Source of the DNA: Synergistaceae bacterium
GTDB lineage: Bacteria > Synergistota > Synergistia > Synergistales > Aminobacteriaceae
Length of the DNA stretch: 9,702 nt
NCBI GenBank assembly: GCA_017455085.1
Contig: JAFTBT010000014.1
Span: 1 to 9,702 of the forward strand
Direction of reading: 5' to 3'
Shown: positions 6,986 to 9,702 of the stretch, piece by piece
How the letters are laid out: each line of letters begins with the position of its first letter
How positions within the stretch are numbered: the stretch's first letter is position 1
Notes under the pieces: generated by a model
What the model saw: the letters and a program-made list of their open reading frames with translations, nothing else
What the model was told of the DNA's origin: nothing
Databases searched by the model: none
Translations under genes and position numbers: made by a program

Positions 6986-7462
6986 ATGAAGAAAGTAGCG
7001 TTTACGTTGACGGAGGTGCTTGTTGCTATAACTATCATGTCGATCATGGCGGGAGTTATGGCGTTGACTTCGGCAACAGTTGGACAGCAGACTGCCAAAC
7101 GTGAAGCAGAGAGGGTAGCGGCATTTATTCAGGGACACATCAGCAGGGAGAATATAGCTCAGCGTGGATTATGGTTTGAGGTGAAGACGGACACCATTGA
7201 AGTGTGGAATGGCTTGAAGAGTAATACGAATGTAGTCCCGAAGCTCAATGCGAATCATGGCTGTAGTTATAGTGCCTCAACTGCAAAACTGTGCTATAAC
7301 ATTAGGGGAAATATTCTGCTGCAAGGAAATATGACATCATGGAAATTGATTTCAGCGGACAGCACTGTCGTCACTGAAGAAGGAACGAACGGGCAGCACT
7401 ATATCAGAGTTCAAGGAGCTGACAACAAATTTTTGAACGTAATCATAGGGAGAAAGCTATGA
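6986..7462 (+). CDS. Type IV prepilin-like / minor pseudopilin (GspH/FimT type)
   Basis: The 158-residue protein opens with the prepilin signature KKVA then FTLTEVLVAIT: a short basic leader, a hydrophobic helix (about 6-29) and Glu at mature position +5 (Glu10). The residue before the predicted cleavage point is Ala rather than the usual Gly. The helix continues into a polar segment with EAERVAAFIQ at 40-49, then a beta-rich globular part with GCSY at 92-95 and a second cysteine at 103, which could form a disulfide. Size and order fit a minor pseudopilin that primes or caps a short pilus. AGGAGG at 6971-6976 lies 9 nt before the ATG. The stop overlaps the next gene's start as ATGA. The next gene is a diverged paralogue. 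Confidence 0.85.
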   Translation: MKKVAFTLTEVLVAITIMSIMAGVMALTSATVGQQTAKREAERVAAFIQGHISRENIAQRGLWFEVKTDTIEVWNGLKSNTNVVPKLNANHGCSYSASTAKLCYNIRGNILLQGNMTSWKLISADSTVVTEEGTNGQHYIRVQGADNKFLNVIIGRKL

Positions 7463-7917
7463 AACGCAGAGCAGTATCAATAGTAGAGCTGAGTATAGGG
7501 ATTGCTTTGCTGGCATTTCTAGCGGCACAGATATCTCTCAGCATGACTCTCACTACACATACTCCTAAGCATGAAGCGGAAAGGCTGGCCAAAAAACTCT
7601 CCAGCCTCATGCTCAAGGCAGACAAGACTCAGACTCATTTCCAGATAGAGATAGAGCCCGACAAGATGTATATCCAGTGGAACACAAGCGAGACAAGCAT
7701 AGTCAAGCAGGCAGACAGAGACAAATTCACGGAGACATTTCCTGCGAGTTCCGGCTGTAGTTACGAATGGAATGCCCCCAACAAAATCGTCTACTACTCC
7801 CACATCACGAATAAGTTCTCTCAAGGAGCAACCATAACCATAACAGGAAACGGAGACCCGTACTACATAAAGATAGCCACGATAGGGAGCAGGGTAAGGC
7901 TTTCAGATACCCCCTAG
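7459..7917 (+). CDS. Type IV prepilin-like / minor pseudopilin, paralogue of the preceding gene
   Basis: This 152-residue protein starts KRRA then VSIVELSIGI: basic leader, hydrophobic helix (about 6-29) and Glu at mature +5 (Glu10). As in its neighbour, Ala replaces Gly before the predicted cleavage point. The two proteins share EAERLA/EAERVA at 39-44 and GCSY (99-102 here) at comparable places, so they probably arose by duplication, but the C-terminal halves have diverged and this one has a single cysteine (Cys100). The ATG overlaps the previous stop (ATGA), with AGGGAGA at 7447-7453. It is the last gene of the plus-strand operon and ends 6 nt from the end of ddl. I see no good terminator in that gap, so transcription may read into the antisense of ddl. 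Confidence 0.83.
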   Translation: MKRRAVSIVELSIGIALLAFLAAQISLSMTLTTHTPKHEAERLAKKLSSLMLKADKTQTHFQIEIEPDKMYIQWNTSETSIVKQADRDKFTETFPASSGCSYEWNAPNKIVYYSHITNKFSQGATITITGNGDPYYIKIATIGSRVRLSDTP

Positions 7918-7923
7918 CGAAAT

Positions 7924-8850
7924 TTATGCTTTACCGTCTGATGCCGAACGCATGATCTCACTCACGAACTCGGACATACTCACGCCGACAGCCTGTGCCG
8001 CTTTGGGAACGAGACTCGTTGCAGTCATGCCCGGAGCGGTATTGACTTCGAGAATATAGGCCCTGCCTTCTGGAGAGAGCCTGAAGTCAGCCCTGCTGTA
8101 GCCTGAACATCCCAGAGCTTCATGAGCTTTGACGGCCATATCCTGAACGTGTGCAGAAATTTCTGGGTCTATATGCGCTGGAACGACATAGTCCGTAGCA
8201 CCGGAAGTGTATTTGTTGGTGTAGTCGTAGTAACCTGAATGCGGAGCTATCTCGATGACTGGGAGGGCTTGAGGCTTTCCGTTGCGTTCCCAGACTGCGC
8301 ATGTGAGTTCTCTGCCAGGTATGTACTGCTCGACCATGATGTCGGAGTCGTAGCTGCCTTTCGCGAAATCCACAGCATGATCCAGCATTCTGCGTGTGAG
8401 TCCGGTTATGATTGTAACGCCTACGGTGCTGCCTCCTGAGCAGGGTTTTACGACGACGTTGTGGCCGAGACGTGAGAGTATTTCGTCAAAATCTGCTGGG
8501 AGTAATATTCCTTCAGGGACAGAGATTCCGGCTTGTGAGAAGAGTTTGCAGGCCTGCCATTTGTTCATAGCGAGGGAGCTAGCTTTGGGGCCTGAGCCGG
8601 TGTAAGGGATGCCCATAGCCTCAAGTTTTGCCTGAAGCTGTCCGTTTTCGCCCCAGTCTCCGTGCATGGCGATGAATGCTCCGTCAAAGTGAGAGAGTGT
8701 TTCGGCTTCGTTGAGGGTTTTGAGGTCAACGAGTGCTGCGTGAAAGTGTGCGGAGATGAGTGCGTCGTATACGGCTTTACCGCTTCTGAGGGAGACATCA
8801 CGTTCGCGGCTATCTCCTCCGCAAAGAACTGCTACATTTTTTCCTGTCAT
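7924..8850 (-). CDS. ddl: D-alanine-D-alanine ligase
   Basis: Ddl joins two D-alanines with ATP in the cytoplasm to make the dipeptide that ends the peptidoglycan stem. The 308-residue length is typical. Visible motifs are GGDSRERDVSL at 11-21 with Glu16 that positions the first D-alanine, AMHGDWGENGQLQ, GIPYTGSGPKASSLAMNK, VVVKPCSGGSTVGV (ATP-grasp lysine and glycine loop), DYTNKYTSGATDYVVPA with the tyrosine typical of D-Ala-D-Ala rather than D-Ala-D-Lac ligases, and GYSRADFRL followed by EVNTAPGMTATS (metal-binding Glu and Asn and substrate loop). The ATG at 8850 has AGAGGT 8 nt or so upstream. A minus-strand TATAAT at 8883-8888, inside the first intergenic repeat, may be its -10 box. Nothing in the sequence suggests glycopeptide resistance. 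Confidence 0.96.
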   Translation of the reverse strand: MTGKNVAVLCGGDSRERDVSLRSGKAVYDALISAHFHAALVDLKTLNEAETLSHFDGAFIAMHGDWGENGQLQAKLEAMGIPYTGSGPKASSLAMNKWQACKLFSQAGISVPEGILLPADFDEILSRLGHNVVVKPCSGGSTVGVTIITGLTRRMLDHAVDFAKGSYDSDIMVEQYIPGRELTCAVWERNGKPQALPVIEIAPHSGYYDYTNKYTSGATDYVVPAHIDPEISAHVQDMAVKAHEALGCSGYSRADFRLSPEGRAYILEVNTAPGMTATSLVPKAAQAVGVSMSEFVSEIMRSASDGKA

Positions 8851-8873
8851 AAAAATACCTCTATGTGAATTAT

Positions 8874-8918
8874 TGTGCGTATATTATAATCATCACGACT
8901 GAAACGGTATATTTTCAT
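8874..8918 (+). repeat. Intergenic direct repeat, copy 1
   Basis: The core TATAATCATCACGACTGAA (8885-8903) is identical to copy 2. It is preceded by TGTGCGTATAT and followed by ACGGTATATTTTCAT, both similar to the flanks of copy 2. The box ATTATAAT is its own reverse complement, so it could serve as a -10 element in either direction; on the minus strand it lies about 33 nt before ddl. Confidence 0.8.
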
Positions 8919-8937
8919 CACGAACAGCATGATTTTT

Positions 8938-8981
8938 TGTACGTGTACTATAATCATCACGACTGAAGCAGCATATTTCAT
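8938..8981 (+). repeat. Intergenic direct repeat, copy 2
   Basis: The 19-nt core at 8949-8967 matches copy 1 exactly and starts 64 nt after it. The 11 nt before it (TGTACGTGTAC) match copy 1 at 8 positions. The following GCAGCATATTTCAT is a near match with a 1-nt deletion. Conservation is strongest from the TATAAT box downstream, unlike a simple promoter where -35 would also be kept. Confidence 0.8.
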
Positions 8982-9026
8982 AGCGAGACATACTCCCCGC
9001 AAAAAATAGACTCCTCTGTATGCAAA

Positions 9027-9043
9027 TGTAAACCCATTTTACA
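9027..9043. promoter_or_regulatory. Operator-like perfect dyad TGTAAA-N5-TTTACA
   Basis: TGTAAACCCATTTTACA is a perfect 6-bp inverted repeat with a 5-nt centre, the size expected for a dimeric helix-turn-helix regulator. It lies midway between ddl and the 9175 gene. I cannot name a regulator from it, and in AT-rich DNA a chance match is possible. Confidence 0.35.
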
Positions 9044-9089
9044 AAATTATGCGTCTCTCAAAAATAGTACTCATCATATTTTACGTGGT

Positions 9090-9131
9090 CATGAATTTTT
9101 CTCGGCAGACAAAAATTTACGCGTATTCATG
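9090..9131. repeat. Nested inverted repeats upstream of the 9175 gene
   Basis: An inner pair, AATTTTT at 9094-9100 and AAAAATT at 9111-9117, encloses a 10-nt loop. An outer pair, CATGAAT at 9090-9096 and ATTCATG at 9125-9131, partly overlaps the inner arms, so the two structures exclude each other. They sit immediately before repeat copy 3. Low GC makes stable RNA folding doubtful; a DNA site for a regulator is as likely. Confidence 0.35.
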
Positions 9132-9153
9132 AACGTGTATTAGAATCATCATA
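9130..9153 (+). promoter_or_regulatory. Degenerate third repeat copy, likely promoter or operator of the 9175 gene
   Basis: TGAACGTGTATTAGAATCAT aligns with TGTACGTGTACTATAATCAT of copy 2. TAGAAT at 9141-9146 would be the -10 box, 28 nt before the GTG start and just ahead of the ribosome binding site. TTTACG at 9116-9121 is a poor -35 at 19-nt spacing. Core starts of copies 2 and 3 are 192 nt apart, three times the 64-nt spacing of copies 1 and 2. Confidence 0.5.
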
Positions 9154-9160
9154 AAGTAAA

Positions 9161-9166
9161 AGGAGG
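9161..9166 (+). promoter_or_regulatory. Ribosome binding site fixing the start at GTG 9175
   Basis: AGGAGG within AAAAGGAGGTGATTC is a near-perfect anti-16S match. The in-frame GTG at 9166 lies within it and cannot be the start. GTG at 9175, 8 nt downstream, is well placed. The ATG at 9173 is out of frame and meets TGA at once. Confidence 0.8.
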
Positions 9167-9174
9167 TGATTCAT

Positions 9175-9600
9175 GTGAAGAAGAAGATATTAACCGCAAT
9201 ATATATCGTTCTCATGGCAGTTGCAGCAGTATTTATCGTGAATGAGCTGGATTTTTCCACAGACATTTTCGGGACAGAGAGGCAGACTAAATACACACTC
9301 TATCTCGGCATGAACGATAAGGACACTAATCAGCCGACTTACGGCCTGAGCGAAGCAAAACAGGTCATGTTCATGATCGTCCAGAAATATACAGGAGGGT
9401 GTACGTTCTACGAAGCTGAAGGGTGCTGGTACGATGAGGAGAAGAAAGCGATGCTCTCCGAGAAAACGTTAGTGTGTGTGTTTCTGGACACAGAGTCGCA
9501 AGCCGTGAAGAACATCATGGACGAGGCATTAACGACCTTTAACCAGAGCAGCATATTACTAGAAACGGGAGAGGTCAGAGGAGCATTCTACACCAACTAG
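9175..9600 (+). CDS. Small membrane-anchored or exported protein, possibly DUF3574-like
   Basis: The 141-residue protein starts with three lysines and a hydrophobic segment (about residues 5-22), then a short linker and a soluble domain of about 105 residues, so it is probably anchored in the inner membrane facing out, or secreted. There is no lipobox. The soluble part begins QTKYTLYLGMND, contains GCTFYEAEGCWYDEE with two nearby cysteines, then SEKTLVCVFLDT, and ends with a helix and a SILLETGEVRGAFY strand. The order of a glycine-rich strand, G.W and a following Glu before hydrophobic strands reminds me of DUF3574 proteins, whose function is unknown; this is memory-based and unsure. It stands alone, downstream of the repeat-rich intergenic region that probably controls it. 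Confidence 0.75.
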   Translation: MKKKILTAIYIVLMAVAAVFIVNELDFSTDIFGTERQTKYTLYLGMNDKDTNQPTYGLSEAKQVMFMIVQKYTGGCTFYEAEGCWYDEEKKAMLSEKTLVCVFLDTESQAVKNIMDEALTTFNQSSILLETGEVRGAFYTN

Positions 9601-9627
9601 TTCACGCAAAAACCCACAAAACTCACC

Positions 9628-9663
9628 AAAAAGCCGGAAGCCCGATTCTCTCAGACCTCCGGC
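9628..9663 (-). terminator. Rho-independent terminator of the minus-strand gene at the right edge
   Basis: Read on the minus strand, GCCGGAGGTCT pairs with GGGCTTCCGGC (11 bp including three G-U pairs) around a 9-nt loop, and five T follow directly. The stem begins 11 nt after the stop of the partial minus-strand frame. On the plus strand the stem is interrupted by A-C mismatches and has no T-run, so it is a poor terminator for the 9175 gene. Confidence 0.72.
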
Positions 9664-9674
9664 AAAATCTTTCA

Positions 9675-9702
9675 CTAAAGCTGCTTGCGCTTGTCGTACC
9701 AC
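9675..9702 (-). CDS. Last codons of a minus-strand gene entering from the right
   Basis: The minus strand reads WYDKRKQL then TAG at 9677-9675, immediately upstream of the terminator hairpin. The basic C-terminus and correctly placed terminator suggest a real gene whose remainder lies beyond the window. Eight codons are too few to name it. Confidence 0.45.

Larger units (their letters stand above)
8851..9174. other. Gene-free, AT-rich regulatory region between ddl and the 9175 gene
   Basis: This 324-nt stretch separates two divergently transcribed genes. It holds three copies of a direct repeat, the motif TCATCA in at least five places (8890, 8915, 8954, 9070 and 9147), one perfect TGTAAA/TTTACA dyad, and an AT-rich hairpin. 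The longest plausible reading frame I noticed starts at 9091 (13 codons, no ribosome binding site), so I call no gene here. I see no tRNA or other RNA gene. Confidence 0.7.

Noticed and set aside
7905..7945. Terminator between the convergent pilin and ddl genes
   Set aside because: The gap is 6 nt and the only pairing (TCAGA with TCTGA) is short, with no adjacent T-run in either direction.
7924..8850. Vancomycin-resistance-type D-Ala-D-Lac ligase
   Set aside because: The substrate loop has the NKYTSG tyrosine typical of ordinary D-Ala-D-Ala ligases, and no vanH or vanX neighbour is present.
9091..9132. Thirteen-codon frame (MNFSRQTKIYAYS) in the intergenic region, as a leader peptide
   Set aside because: There is no ribosome binding site, no run of regulatory codons and no terminator/antiterminator pair after it.

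Overview
The window reads as chromosomal DNA of a mid-GC, Gram-negative-type bacterium. My tentative guess is the Synergistota: rsmH followed by an ftsL-like gene (part of a dcw cell-wall cluster), type IV pilus/type II secretion-like inner-membrane genes, strong AGGAGGTGAT ribosome binding sites and the general protein style fit. No marker gene proves the phylum.

Layout. The left edge (1-1326, minus strand) carries rsmH and, after it, the start of an ftsL-like gene that runs off the window. RsmH has an unusual Thr-Pro-rich N-terminal extension encoded by an 18-nt tandem repeat. From 1422 to 7917 (plus strand) six genes are packed with overlaps or 1-nt gaps and look like one operon: a winged-helix protein; a 653-residue P-loop ATPase with a C-terminal winged-helix-like end; a Cas4/RecB-type PD-(D/E)XK nuclease with four or five iron-sulfur-type cysteines whose frame runs straight into a membrane-anchored, pilin-like domain; a PilM-PilN (GspL-like) fusion; and two small paralogous prepilins. 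Facing this operon, 6 nt away, is ddl (D-alanine-D-alanine ligase) on the minus strand. A 324-nt gene-free stretch (8851-9174) follows. It holds three copies of a TATAATCATCA-containing direct repeat and several dyads. A small membrane-anchored protein (9175-9600) comes next, then a terminator and the last codons of a minus-strand gene entering from the right edge.

How the genes may work together. The first three operon genes look like a DNA-processing or defence-type module (DNA-binding protein, ATPase, nuclease). The last three plus the nuclease's C-terminal domain look like an envelope pseudopilus or pilus assembly platform. They are joined by tight translational coupling and physically by the nuclease/pilin-like fusion. 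A link between DNA handling and a DNA-uptake or secretion pilus is an inference, not shown here. It is the best candidate for an undescribed system in the window.
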